From Phoronis ovalis (Eukaryota > Phoronida > Phoronidae), in NCBI GenBank assembly GCA_028565635.1, contig JAOXYB010096049.1, positions 1 to 21,789 of the forward strand: DNA of 21,789 nucleotides, read 5' to 3'. Positions 1 through 11,152 of this stretch are shown here, piece by piece. Positions within the stretch are counted from its first letter, which is position 1, and each line of letters begins with the position of its first letter. A program made the translations under genes and the position numbers. The notes under the pieces are model-generated. The model had not been told where the DNA came from and ran no database searches. It worked only from the letters and a program-made list of their open reading frames with translations.

Positions 1-65
1 CTGGCACAAAAATTCGTGACCCCCCCCTGTTTGCACCAACCCCCCCCCTGTGGTAATTTCTGACC
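1..65 (+). repeat. C-rich interspersed repeat fragment (same family as 15365-15660)
   Basis: Two C-runs each lead into CCCTGT (CCCTGTTTGCA near 25, CCCTGTGGTAATTT near 47) and are followed by TGACC. The order GACCC ... ACCAACCC ... CCCTGTGGTAAT matches GACCC ... ACAACCC ... ACCCTGTGGTAAAT at 15405-15440. The element is cut by the window edge. Its C homopolymers may be prone to length error. Confidence 0.5.
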
Positions 66-2258
66 AGTCCCTAAGTAAACAGATTCTTTTTCTTAGTTTC
101 AAAAGCAGTCATCATGACTTTTTTTATCGATGTACAATTTCCAATTTTCACATATTGTTTATCAAAAGCCGCTAAAGAATATTACTATTAATTAAAACAG
201 TGTTTGCCAAATGATGTGTTTGTAAATTATTTGGATTGTGGTACTTAGCTCATACTAACTCGTCTTCAGGCATTTGTGTAGAAGTGATGAGCATTATTAT
301 CAGAAGTATTATAATTATTCAACTAAATAGGTTGTAGTGTACTAGCACTTTAGTCTGTTCTCTTAATTAACTGTAGATCACTGTCCACTATTGATTGTCT
401 ATGTGCAGAGATTTGACATTACACTAATGAAATCACAGCTGTATTGTTCACAAAACTATAAACATGAATTCTATATTGAAATCAGAAGATTGTCCATAAT
501 AGCAAAATATTTTTTTCATAGAAATGGTAAAATTGTAATAATCACTATTTTAATCAAAAATGTTTATGGAATTCTTAGTTTATAAGATGAGTTTTTGTTA
601 AAAATTCTTATTTTGTATGGTTCTTCATGGCACTGGTCACGCTTAATTTCTCAAAGTTTAAATACCCCTTTTCCAGATTTTAATGCATCATTTTACAAGA
701 ATTTGCCACTGCAAAATTTAAGTGACGCTTTGTATGTGTTTATTAAGGATTGTTATGTGTTTTGGTATTGCAATGTGATTTGTGAACAATGCAAGGGTTA
801 CTTTAGGCTCCAATTTCGTTATCCTTTTCAGCAAAAAGTATGAACAATATACAACATCATGTACAGCCTGACTTATAATCCAAATTCTCAAATCAAAGCC
901 TCAATTTTTTCATTTTAAAGCTCAAAATTCATGTAGCCTGTAAAATTAGAAAAAAATGATTTTATTGTTATTACTGAATTTCCATTGGAAATATGTTGAT
1001 ATCTCTGTTTTAGTATACCTACCAACTCTCACTTTTTCACCAGGTGACTCGCTCATTTTGCAAAATTTCTACATTATATATATTAATTACATAATAAAAC
1101 CCATTGTTTCAGGTTTTATTACTTTGATAGCTGGCAGCTGTGCCTTGGTAATGGATGTATTAGGGGTACATCTAGTTTGGTTAACTACCCCATCTTGTTT
1201 CGCTAATATTTTTATCTTTTTCATGTATGACTATATCAGCCTGAGGCTGTAAAATCCAGGCGTCAAATTAAAGTAAAAAAATTATACAATTCGTGGGGGT
1301 GTTTGTGTTTTGACAAACCTGGAACTGTGTGTTTGGATTTAGAGATTAAGTACTACAAAAATCTTAATAACTGGGCGATTATTTGAGAAAATACGGTACC
1401 AAAAATATTTAGCTATCAGATTTTGGGAAGGCAAAATTTAAGTATACCAATTTTTTTGGTATGCAAATATTATTTTTCACAAAGTTTTAAATACAGACTA
1501 CACGCCCTACCAACCATGCCGCCCAACCCTCTGGGACTAATCTTGCCAGTCTTAGGTCTGTGGAAATCCAATTGAATGGCTTCTAAAAAGTCTTTGACCT
1601 CTGTTAATTGACACACACACAATGCAATTTATCTTCCACAAGTTATCAATAATGGCTATAACAGCATGGCTTGATTACTCTTTGTTAAGTTATGAAGCTG
1701 TTGTATCCAGTAATGAAAACACAAGTTGATTGTGACAGACTAATTTTAGCATATCGATGTAATATCCTTCCCTTGTTGTATTGACCGATTTCACATGCTG
1801 ATCATGCTTTCGTTAATACAAAAAAGAATGCTCAAAATAGCAGAAGAATAAAAAATGTTGCTCAGGTCCTTTGTGATAATTAGTATACATGAGTGTCTTG
1901 AATTGAGCAGGGACAAAAACTTCCAAAACCCTGTCATTTTAGGACATTTTAGTATAAATGTCAGAGTATAAATTTTGTACCAAAATAACAGAAAAATACA
2001 AAAAAACACGCTATATATCCAGTTTCACCCTAAAGGGGATGTTCAAGTCAATTAATATGTTGTGAGCCTGTGAAGTTACAATAATATATGTTAGTTGCTA
2101 TGCAATACCACCAAATGACCAAATATTTGCACTATGAAAAATAAAAAATTTTCTTGGACTGTTATTTACTAATATAACGAAGCATCACATGAAGAAAAAA
2201 ACACGAAGAAAATGGTCCCAGTATAGAATTTTATCACAGTTACTTTTTGTTTTTACAG
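66..2258. other. non-coding stretch upstream of the candidate exon
   Basis: The stretch is A+T-rich DNA with no recognisable coding exon. Open frames at 391-585, 595-843, 956-1252 and 1791-2009 have biased, hydrophobic or F/I/Y/K-rich translations and no family resemblance. A (CA)n run of nine bases occurs near 1612, and an octamer ATGCAAAT at 1461-1468. It could be the 5' flank or a further intron of SoxD. Confidence 0.4.
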
Positions 2259-2341
2259 GACACGATTCATGAGTACACCATTTGGAGCAATTTTCAACCT
2301 ATTAATTTATGCACCCGAATAAACGCTTCCATGTCTGGAGA
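2259..2341 (+). other. SoxD: candidate upstream exon of SoxD (5' UTR plus first codons)
   Basis: A strong acceptor (TTTTTGTTTTTACAG, ending 2258) and a strong donor (GTAAGTATCT from 2342) frame an 83-base segment. Frame 1 is open throughout, while the other two frames stop early. If joined to the exon at 17247, its last 11 bases (ATG at 2331, then TCT GGA GA) continue as GA|A ACT ATG, giving M-S-G-E-T directly before MSSKRKN. Vertebrate SOX5 isoforms likewise carry short alternative N-terminal extensions before MSSK (for example one ending QEFER). The ATG at 2331 has a weak context (T at -3), and out-of-frame ATGs at 2269 and 2310 precede it, so translation might still start at MSSK. The frame agreement alone has about a one in three chance of being accidental. 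No transcript evidence is available here. Confidence 0.4.
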
Positions 2342-2539
2342 GTAAGTATCTGGAACTTTCTTTTTATGACTTTCCTTACTTTCTTGAAATACAGGTGAAA
2401 ATGTAAATGTTTAATATTGTGTTACAGCTTTCACTCTTGTTTCTCAGCACCCCATTGGAAGCTTATAAAAATGCATTGCACTTTAGTAGGTACTTATTTC
2501 TTTGCCGAGTGAACCAACATGCAACCACAAAAAAAACTT

Positions 2540-2612
2540 TGTATGGGGTGAGACTTGAACCTGAATCTCTGGATTGCCACTGGGTTTTACAGTTAGACAT
2601 AGTATTTTTTTT
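2540..2612 (-). repeat. tRNA-derived SINE-like fragment
   Basis: On the minus strand GGTTCAAGTC (2552-2561) is a perfect RNA polymerase III B-box. TGTCTAACTG about 28 bases upstream on that strand is a weak A-box candidate. The T-stem no longer pairs, so this is not a functional tRNA. The minus-strand frame over it (2463-2648) is a by-product. The SINE family cannot be named without a library search. Confidence 0.4.
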
Positions 2613-3227
2613 CCATACATCATGCACCCACTTTTTGCATGCTTTCATTCTTATTTATTTGTTGTCTGATGTTGTAGTTAAATTTGGGAATAAAATTGTG
2701 GAAATCACAAAGTAAGTGTTAATTAGTGCAGAATATGAGTGCTAGACACAGTTGCAAGCCATTTTGGGAGGTCTCAATCCGGGGTCTCAATATATGTGAT
2801 ACCTCTGGTCACAAGCAGAGGGTCTCAGTTCATGTATATATAGGAATGTGATGTCACTATATCTAGTATCTATATATCTTCTAAACTTTGAAAGTCTGAA
2901 ACTTGGTTTTAAAATTAATGACTAATCATATCTAAGCATAAAGGGATAGTGAATAATATACAAACTCAATTCGGCAGTATATATCTATTAACATTGGATA
3001 AGAAAATTTATAGATAAATAAAAATATATTTCAACAAAAAAAACATAGGTTTAAACTTAGACTAAAGGTGTGGTGCGTTGATATCAAAAATGTAGTAGAA
3101 AGGCATAGCGTAACACAAGGAGTGCAGAGCAGGTGTGTTTTCCAAATGGATGACTTGCCAGAACATATAATTCGTTAGACATGGGAAATTAACTTTTTTC
3201 TATTTACGGAATTTCTTAATTTTATAC

Positions 3228-3261
3228 CCTCTTATTGTTTATAGCCTCTTATTGTCTATGA
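3228..3261 (+). repeat. 17-bp tandem duplication
   Basis: CCTCTTATTGTTTATAG (3228-3244) is followed at once by CCTCTTATTGTCTATGA (3245-3261). The first 15 positions differ only once. It looks like a local slippage duplication. Confidence 0.75.
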
Positions 3262-3734
3262 AGAAATTACTCTGTATAGTTAGTTTCAAAATAATACTTG
3301 AAAATATTATCATTTTTCTGCATCTCATTTGTTGACCAATGTATAGAGTATCAGCTGTTTCTGTACTATACATTTTGCCTGCTTTAGTGGTTGTCTGTTA
3401 ATTATTAAATGTCTCTTGCATTTGTGGCTGCAGATGTCATTATTTGTTCTCTAACTCATCCTGTGTTGATTTATGGATATTTTTATAACAAAAAATACTT
3501 GCTATATTTGGTCATGGTCAACCATTAAAAAACTTTGATATCCATTGCTTCCAAACCAGATGTTTGATTGCATGGAGATTGGCTGTTCCGTAAGCATATC
3601 TGATTTGTGTATGGCATACATTTTGCATATAAAAGAGATTGCAAAGTTTCAAAGCGCTTTCAATTGTTTCAGTTCAATTCATGTAAGAGCACGTACTGCC
3701 ATGGTATATTGCCTGAGAGTTTCTTGGTTATATT

Positions 3735-4045
3735 TTGGGGTAGGGATGTACCACTGAGGGTAAAATGTGGAAATTTGGACCCCAAAATATGCCAAAACTT
3801 TCAAAACATTCCACAAAGTTTAATTCTTATTTATTTAAAGTTATATTGTACACTATAGAAGTTAGGGGTACACCTAAACTATACCTTCCAAAGAAATTCA
3901 TGATTACAGGCCTTAACAGCTATTCCCCAAAAAGGGGCATAAAAGGTCACCCCAAAAAACTAAAAATATACCTCAAGCCAGCGGCACATGTTGTCAGCTA
4001 TATACACTAGCTAAGAAAACAACCCCCCTGGGTATATATTGTTGA
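3735..4045. repeat. diverged repeat cluster related to the CCCTGTGGTA family
   Basis: The segment contains GGGGTACACC (3866), AAAGGTCACCCCAAAA (3943) and CCCCCCTGGGTATAT (4023), resembling GGGGGTACAC, AAAGGTCACCAAAA and ACCCTGTGGTA at 15365-15460. Near 3748, GTACCACTGAGGGTAAAA reads as a decayed reverse-strand copy of TACCCTGTGGTA. Match quality is lower than between 1-65 and 15405-15440. The open frames crossing it (3545-3757, 3607-3858, 3765-4010) are not convincing proteins. Confidence 0.35.
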
Positions 4046-5221
4046 TTCCACAATGCATTGTACTACTGGCATAAAATTAATATTCTCAGCACGTTTAGTG
4101 AAATTGTCAGTAGTGATTTACTGTTTTACGTTTTCCATTATGGAATGCATTGTTAGACGAGATATTAAATATTCAAAAATTTGGTTTTTCATGAATTTGG
4201 ATACAGATTTTGCAATGTTAATTCCCATACATCATTATAGACAACATTGGCAGCACAGATTAGCTTGAGACATTGTATGATCTGAAAATAGTTGCCGTAA
4301 AATTAACATGTTTTGTAGTATTTTGCAAGCATCTAGAATCAAAATGTTGTGAAGTTTGCAAACATGTAGAATATTGAGCGATTGTCTTTAACCTTATTAG
4401 CATATATTGAATAGTTAAGACCAGAATGCTTGATCAGATTAACTCTGTATACAATAGATATCCAAGAAATAGTCTTTGCATATAATGAAGCACAATGGAT
4501 TTGATGAAATTCTCTAGAAGCATTACAATGGATCGATTAACAATAAAAGACAAGTTCATTTCTCAAGGGGTAAATTTTCAACAAAAAAAAATAGATATTG
4601 AATAAGGATGTCTTTGTTACCTCTGAATTTTCAATTACGCATCAGAACCCGGAAAAACATGCAAACCTCAACGGTAACATTAACTATTTGAATATAATGG
4701 TACTAAGCTGGAAGCAATGAGCATATCAACTATTCATTTACATATGTAAGTAAAAATAAAAACGAATTTTTAAACTTATTTTTTGTTGGCATACCATAGA
4801 AGGTTTTTTTATTTCATGGCAAGCTTTCATTTTTTAAATTTTAATGCTTTCATTTGTTGTGCTATACCTGTAAAAAACATGTCTACTTGAATTTCATCTG
4901 CTAGTTACATTCTTAATAACATGCTTACATTTATATGGAAGAATTTTAAGTTTATGCAACATTGCCCATTGAGTAGACTCAGAAATCAACTGGTTTATTT
5001 TCGCTTTCATTTTTCTGCAAAACCTTTCACCCCTATTTCAAAGTATAGTTATGGTATAAATACCATTATAAAACTCATTGTAGAATTGTGTATGGGAATT
5101 TATTACTTGGATTATCTTTCTGAGCTTGTTCTTTGAAGACAATTCTAACATGTAAGTAGTACTTCAAAATTGTTTTTGAAAAATATGCTTGTATGCAAGT
5201 TTCCGTAGCAACTTCATTATT
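4046..5221. other. unremarkable intronic DNA
   Basis: The stretch is A+T-rich with homopolymer runs. The open frames at 4053-4268 and 4921-5136 lack domain features and flanking splice structure that would fit SoxD. I see nothing else in it. Confidence 0.4.
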
Positions 5222-5600
5222 ATGCAAATTATTTTTATATTTATAAATCAGTTCAATTTTTCTGAATAATGCATAAGTACTTTTTGAATTTGTATAATTT
5301 TAGCCACGAGGCGAACTGCTTCAAGTAAAGAAACCTTTATAACTCATCAGTCTTTATGCAAATTAATTATGATTGCCTTAAAAAGGCATGTCTTAGTTAA
5401 CAGTACAGTTATAAAGGGCATTGCTGCTAGTGTGTCAGCAATCTTGTTTTCAGTTAAGATTTGTTCTTGTTCTTAGTTTTTTATGTCGTTAATGGTTGTT
5501 TTGTCTTTAATGAACAATTGGTAATTATAAGGCAATCACTCTCTCATGACCGCATCTTGTGACTTTGACGTGACATAATGTCCTGTACTTGCCCACCTGC
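5222..5600. promoter_or_regulatory. motif-dense intronic stretch, possible enhancer
   Basis: Two perfect octamers (ATGCAAAT, a POU-domain site) lie at 5222-5229 and 5356-5363. The second overlaps a homeodomain core (ATGCAAATTAATTATG, 5356-5371). Nearby are hairpins TGCCTT-AAA-AAGGCA (5374-5388) and ATTGCTG-9-CAGCAAT (5420-5442), and a longer inverted pair GATTGCCTTA (5371-5380) with TAAGGCAATC (5528-5537). TTTGACGTGACA (near 5566) resembles a CRE, and CACCTG (near 5595) is an E-box. Function is inferred from motif density only. Confidence 0.25.
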
Positions 5601-6031
5601 TGTGCTGATTTAAGATTTTAGCTAACAATTAAAGCTAAATTTTATTTTATTTTGCTGGCCTGTTTATGTTGAGTAAATGGCAGCATTGTGGTTCACTATG
5701 GATTTTTAAAATACATTTTTTTTTTGGAAGTGTACTATTAATCACTGATATTTTGCCAATGAAACTTTTTTACACATCCCTTTTAGCAGAGCTATAAAAA
5801 TGTAGCAATTTAATATACCTGGTAGCACTGTCTAATGCAATTGTTGTTTTCATTTTTTTAAATTGTACTTAAATTCAAAGCTTTGTTCTACAACAATCAC
5901 TGCTGAAATTTTGCTGTGTGCTGTTGAAGGTAACCAGTTGCTGCTCCCCTGACTCTCAGCACCACAAGTTTGACATTTTGTTATGTTATGTGTTTATATT
6001 TCAAATACCCCATTGTTTTAATGTATTCTTC

Positions 6032-6048
6032 ACAGGGATCGAACCCAT
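6032..6048 (-). repeat. tRNA T-arm-like scrap (possible SINE remnant)
   Basis: The minus strand reads ATGGG-TTCGATC-CCTGT, a complete B-box (GGTTCGATCC, 6036-6045) whose five-base T-stem pairs with two wobbles. No cloverleaf can be built around it and no clear A-box lies at the right distance. TCTCAGCACC occurs about 80 bases before this site (5956) and about 110 before the other B-box (2443), weakly hinting at a shared element. Confidence 0.3.
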
Positions 6049-8368
6049 TGTTTTCTATCTTTAAATCGCCATGATATAATAACTTAGCCCTTTTTGCAGA
6101 TGCTGAAACATGCAGTTAAGATAGCCAGCGCATTCACAATGCAAGTTTGGGAAATTCTAATTAAAATGTTACTCTGAAATTCAAATCAAATTAGATTTTT
6201 CAACATAGCTTTTATTCCCAAGTTCCTTTATGTCACTAGACTGAATCTAATACTGTTACTACACCAATTCCTTCAGACTACACTCATTTTATTGTGATAT
6301 TCAATAATATTATCATGCTTTTTATCTTAGATGGACCTTGTGTAAAAAACAAAGGGCAATTACTCTAAAACAATATATTTCATTATTCTAAAGGGATCTG
6401 TTTACATCAGCATTTCCTCTAGCCTAAACATTATTTATAGAAGCTAAAAGTAGATTTATAACACATCCTATTGTTTGTACCAAACTCTGATCTTTGTTAA
6501 TGCAAACAGCCCTAGATAATTGTTTTAGTATGCAAGTCTTTTTTGCAGAGGAAAGAGGATGATGTAAATGTAAATATTAAATACATTTTCTGTATGTAAA
6601 AAAAATATGATAGTGTTTAAAATTGATTACAGTTTTAAAGGGAGACTATTTGCTTTTATCAATAGTTAGTTTATATTTGATTGTGAATAAAATGCTGTTA
6701 GATGCAAGATCTTTAAACCAAAATGTTCTCCTTCTTAAGTCTTCCAATCACAAGAGATATCAAAAATAAACAAATCATCCTAATGAAACATTGGATTATA
6801 TTTTGACATATGTTTTCCTATATCTTTTCAATTAAAAGTAAACAGAGCTTAGCATACAAGAGATAATAACAGTTAGCTTCCTTTAATTCCAACCATTCCA
6901 TAAAAGGCATTGTAATATGATGAGACCAGAGAAAACCTGAGGATATATTCAAGATTATAATGAGCAATATAATCTTATTGCTGTAGATTGTTTATAAAAC
7001 ATTTCCAGAAGTTATAGCAGCAGGCCATGGTAGTATGTGCACTTGTTTAACTCTGCAAGTCAATGCTGTTAGTACCTTTTGTTGTCATGACTACCCTATT
7101 TTGTTCTGAAGCTATTCATTTTCTTTGATTTTTTGAACTAGTAAATGCCAGGAAGATATATCATTTTTTTTTCAAGTACCATTTTCTATTTAAAATCTGT
7201 TCCTGAATTTATTTCAGGGAGACAAATGTACTTTACGTTTTAGATAAGATCTAGATACATTCTGTAAAATAATAATAATAGTGATAATTTATTTTCTAGT
7301 AAAAGAGACAGTTCCGTCTGTATGAAGCGATTTTAAAATTGTTCTTTCAAAAGAAAGCTTTGTTTTTGTTGTCAACTAAAAGAAGCATCATATTGTTCAG
7401 TGAGATATGCATTGCCATAATGAAGAAATCGACTATGTACAAACAATTATTAAAACTTTGTGCTGTTTTCTCTCTGTCGGCAATTTGCATTGATTACAAC
7501 TTTCAACTCCCAAATTAGATTGCATTTGGAACAAGTTTTCAGTAATTCACAATGTATTGTAATTTTTCTAGATCAATAACCATTATCTTAGAAGGTTTTG
7601 TTCTGCATGGAAAAGTCAATTTTCAAAATGATTTCAGTCTAAAGAGATTTAGATCCGTAGCCAGCTTTGCGTCATTAGTGCTTGCGATCAATGGATTGCA
7701 GTTTTACTGTCTTTTAACTTTTGTCACCAGAGGGCTACTGGAATGTTTTCCCTTGGCTAAAAAGTGAATCTAATCCCTGATCTAGTAGTTACTTTCTGTG
7801 TAATTTTGGAGTTCTCAGCTACAGAGATGATTTTAGTCCATGAATGTTGAATAGTTGAACATACAACAGGTATGCATATTAACTATTTGTTCTCTGCGTT
7901 TTTCTTTACATTTCAATAAAATGTTGTTTTTTTTATTTTATTTGGTATATCATGGATATGCCATTATTAAATATGGAAATGAAGTCCAGTCCAAATTTTG
8001 TTACAGGTTAGAAAAGATGTGTAATTATTGTTAAGTTTTTTGAAAACTAAAATTGACACATTGACAATTAGTATAGCCAAGCCACATCTAATTGTCCTAG
8101 TTAATTAATCAACATTTAAGTGAACAGAATTAATTACTCTGTTGTTTGAAACAATGCTTCAGCTGTTATAAGCAATCAATATCTTCAACTTCTTAATGAA
8201 CAGTGGGGCTATTGTTCAATATTAAAACATGTTTATCCCTCAGATTGCCTCTGAAGTTTTTGTCCTTGGGCAACTAATACTATGAGTATCCAACACTAGC
8301 CTCTAACAGAATTTGACCATTTTTAAAGAAATGATCAAATCTTGCTTTGGGATTCTCCTGTCAAACAG

Positions 8369-8443
8369 GATTGCATATGTATACCCACAGCTTAAGTCAT
8401 TCATGCAGATTCAAAATTGTGTTCCATCTGAATGGATACTCAG
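8369..8443 (+). other. candidate cassette exon, phase 2/2, 75 nt
   Basis: The segment lies between an acceptor (TTCTCCTGTCAAACAG, ending 8368) and a donor (CAG|GTATGT at 8444). It is exactly 25 codons long and open in the phase that would link the candidate exon at 2259-2341 (ending GA) to the SoxD exon at 17247 (starting A ACT). It would insert residues such as I-A-Y-V-Y-P-Q-L and end W-I-L-R before T-MSSK. The peptide is not recognised. Weaker internal AGs (8390, 8408) could serve as alternative acceptors. A chance pseudo-exon is the main alternative, since long A+T-rich introns contain many. Confidence 0.18.
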
Positions 8444-10858
8444 GTATGTAGTTTTTACTGAAATCAAGAAATTGATCAAGGGAAAAGTAAAATTAAAATA
8501 GTAAACCTGCTGTACTTCCTATATTAAAGAATGTCTTTTTTGATCGTAAATGTGTCGTATTTGAAAAATTTTAAATAACATTTTTAATTGTTTTTTAAAT
8601 ACATGTTTGTACTAGGATACTAAATAGATATTATTTTAAAAAGTGTTACCAACAGAAAATGTAATTTTATTAAATAGTATCTATGGGAAGTCTATGTTAT
8701 GCACTATATCCAGGGTGGTCACCAAAAATACTAGAATTTGATTGGATGCTTTTTGGTGCATTTTAATCATACCAGCTTTTTGTCATTGTCCTTTTGTTTA
8801 AAGACATAAACAACTGATAAAATTAAGTTTATTGAGTACTTGCATAGTCATCTTTATAAATATACTAACACCACAAATTTGATTATTGTTTAATGTTTTT
8901 TTCTTTCCTAATATGTCTGTTGATGGCGGCACATGTGATATACCGAGTTAAAAATGGCAGTAAGTTGTTTCTTTCATTACCAGATATCTGTATTTATAAG
9001 TTACATAATTTTTTTCCATAGTGTAATCCAGTGCACATAGTTGATGTACACTTGCTTAGAACCCTGGGATATATCGAGATGTTTAAAATCATATGCTCAA
9101 GTTTTCACCATTTTGAAAGTCTGAACAAATGAAAAAAAAAAAGCTTTTTTTGGCAATTATGCAAATATAACTGGTATATTAATAAGGGATGGAAAGTGAT
9201 GGCAAAACATGCATAATAAAATTCCAGTAAAAACACATAGCTGTCATGGTAGTTGGTAAATTTATGGTAGTCTTAAATTTATATCCCTGTTGTATGGAGT
9301 AACAATACCCATCCCTTTGCCATATATAAGCAAAGGGTGTAGTAATTGTTATTAGAGTAGGTAAACATGCCAGGAATCTTCTGCTTACTGATTTAGACCA
9401 TCTGTGTGCAGTTATCTTTCTTTGGTTATTTTTAGACAGGGCTTCCTTGTATTGTATTATGTGTTGAAGAGAAAAAGGGTAGTGGTACTTCTGGTGGGTG
9501 GGTGAAAGTCAAGTTTGGTAACTTATAGTAGCTACAGTTTCTTGGTGTCTTATTTTAGTGGTTGGAAACAGTTATAACAAAAGTTTTCTGACAAGCTGAC
9601 TTTGCAAAAACTCAAGTTATATAATTTTCTGTGATTTTTGTGAAAGTTTTAGTAGCTAAGATACCTTCATTGTTAAAATTGACTACTCCCTAAATGAGAC
9701 TCATTTAACATACATTTGTACCATCTTAATTGTCAATTGAATCAAGGTTTTCTCCATTATTCTGAAAACATACAGGAAACTGACAACAGTGACAACAAGG
9801 AAATTATTTCCAAAAAGAATAATCAGTTGACATAAAAACAACAAAAATTATTTGGAATTATTTTATTAAGAATAATACTACCTCAAGCTACATCTTGAGA
9901 CCAGAGAATAGTGATTAAACTTATTGTTGAGTTTTGAAAGTTTTGTGTTATTGTAAAAGAAGAAATTAAAGATAGTTTGATGTTGAAACTAATATATTGA
10001 CATTTATTAACAGTTAGCTTAAGAAGGTTACTAGTAATATTTCACATGATTGGAACTATAAGATTCTCCCTCTTTGACAATAAAAGGTAAGTAAATTTAG
10101 TTAAATATATTCTCTTATTAATTTCAAACAAATTGCGAAACTGAAACTGATGTGGTATTATTTTTTTAGTGTTTAATGTTAAATTTCTGTTTATACCAAG
10201 TACAGTACATTTCCTTGATGTACTATTTGCATAACTGTAGTTATTCTTGGAAATCTCATTAAAATAACAGTAAACAACAAAAACAATGCTGTAATCTGGT
10301 TTTAATACCATGTGGATATACTGTTTTATGGTAAAACATGCCAAATATATTCTTAAATAAACTCTAATGTTGTCATTAATAAATGATCTACTGGAACTTA
10401 ACCATTCTGGTGCAAATAACATATCTAGAACTAATGATTTACCTTTTTAACCTAGTTGCCTCTGATTAACTTTCGAGTTTGGATGTGTGCAGATAAAAGG
10501 GTTTCTAAGTTCTCTCTTTTGTGAATAAAGTATAAAATACTGTAATTCTGAAGGAAATTTTTTTACGTGTTGGACATGTTCCTTATTCTAATATTTGGGG
10601 TCTAATAATCTCAAACCCTGTGCCAAACTATCCAGAAACACCAAAAACTTTTAGAGCCCAACTTTTAAAACAGACTTTACTGGAATGTACAGCAACTTAA
10701 GTGGTGACAAAAGTGTCTTGGCAGAGCAGTATTGTTTTAATGTTCAATATGGTAAAATCTTTCAAGATAATGCCTTCCCAAGACAACAGCTCGTCTATTC
10801 TAAGTTTGTGTAAAATCTATCAAAATGCCTATCACCTTTCCACCTACCTAAAAGAAAA

Positions 10859-11152
10859 TATTTTTGGAACTACTAACGAGCCTTAACTATGGAGAAACAA
10901 CAACAGAAACATTGTTCTGACACTATTAATGAAAAGTAGAGCCACTAAAAGGTATTCTTTCGTACAAACAACTAAGCACAAGAAAGAAAACTATTTTGTG
11001 TGTATTTTTGGAACAACTAATGAGGATGAACTGTGAAGAAATTCAGCAATAAAAAACAATGTTCTGACTTTATTGGTTCAATATAAATCTGAAGAAAGGT
11101 AAATCTTTCAAAGACAAATAACTAAACCAGATGTGATTGTACTGCTAACGAG
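10859..11152 (+). repeat. degenerate tandem duplication, ~130-145 bp units
   Basis: TTTTTGGAACTACTAACGAG (10861-10880) recurs as TTTTTGGAACAACTAATGAG (to 11024) and its core as ACTGCTAACGAG (11141-11152). Between them, ACATTGTTCTGACACTATTA is matched by CAATGTTCTGACTTTATT at a similar offset. GGTAAATCTTTCAAAGACAA near 11099 also resembles GGTAAAATCTTTCAAGATAA near 10751, so an older copy may lie at about 10690-10780. Heavy divergence indicates an old event. No coding frame is kept. Confidence 0.5.

Larger units (their letters stand above)
5601..10858. other. mostly unremarkable intronic DNA
   Basis: Apart from the B-box scrap near 6040 and the candidate exon at 8369-8443, this stretch shows only A+T-rich sequence and scattered pseudo-exons, such as 7819-7869, which stops in every frame. 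Octamers occur at 7483-7490 (inverse), 9159-9166 and 10225-10232 (inverse). The 126-codon minus-strand frame at 10042-10422 is low-complexity in composition and unrecognised. Confidence 0.4.

Noticed and set aside
956-1252. 98-codon hydrophobic open frame on the + strand
   Set aside because: It is hydrophobic and I/L/Y/F-rich because of T-rich DNA, with no recognisable family. Length is within chance for this composition.
2678-2711. 34-base segment between a good acceptor and GTAAGTGT
   Set aside because: Joined after the candidate exon at 2259-2341 it gives a TAA at once. No other partner is evident.
2407-2715. 102-codon open frame
   Set aside because: It crosses the tRNA-derived fragment in antisense and has no protein features.
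7552-7767. 71-codon open frame with fairly balanced composition
   Set aside because: No similarity is recognised and there is no matching splice phase to SoxD. It is treated as chance.
7819-7869. 51-base pseudo-exon with good acceptor and CAG|GTATGC donor
   Set aside because: Stops occur in all three frames. It could only be untranslated, and there is no independent support.
9418-9430. TCTTTGGTTAT resembling the start of miR-9
   Set aside because: The similarity stops after 11 bases and no complementary 3' arm (ACCAAAG type) follows within hairpin distance.
10014-10086. Pseudo-exon ending AAAAG|GTAAGTAAA, in frame with MSSK
   Set aside because: The acceptor is poor (A-rich before AACAG). 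The frame match alone is one in three, so it is weaker than the other candidates.
10042-10422. 126-codon minus-strand open frame
   Set aside because: The composition (I, Y, N, K, F, L) is that of random A+T-rich DNA. No motif, domain or splice context was recognised.
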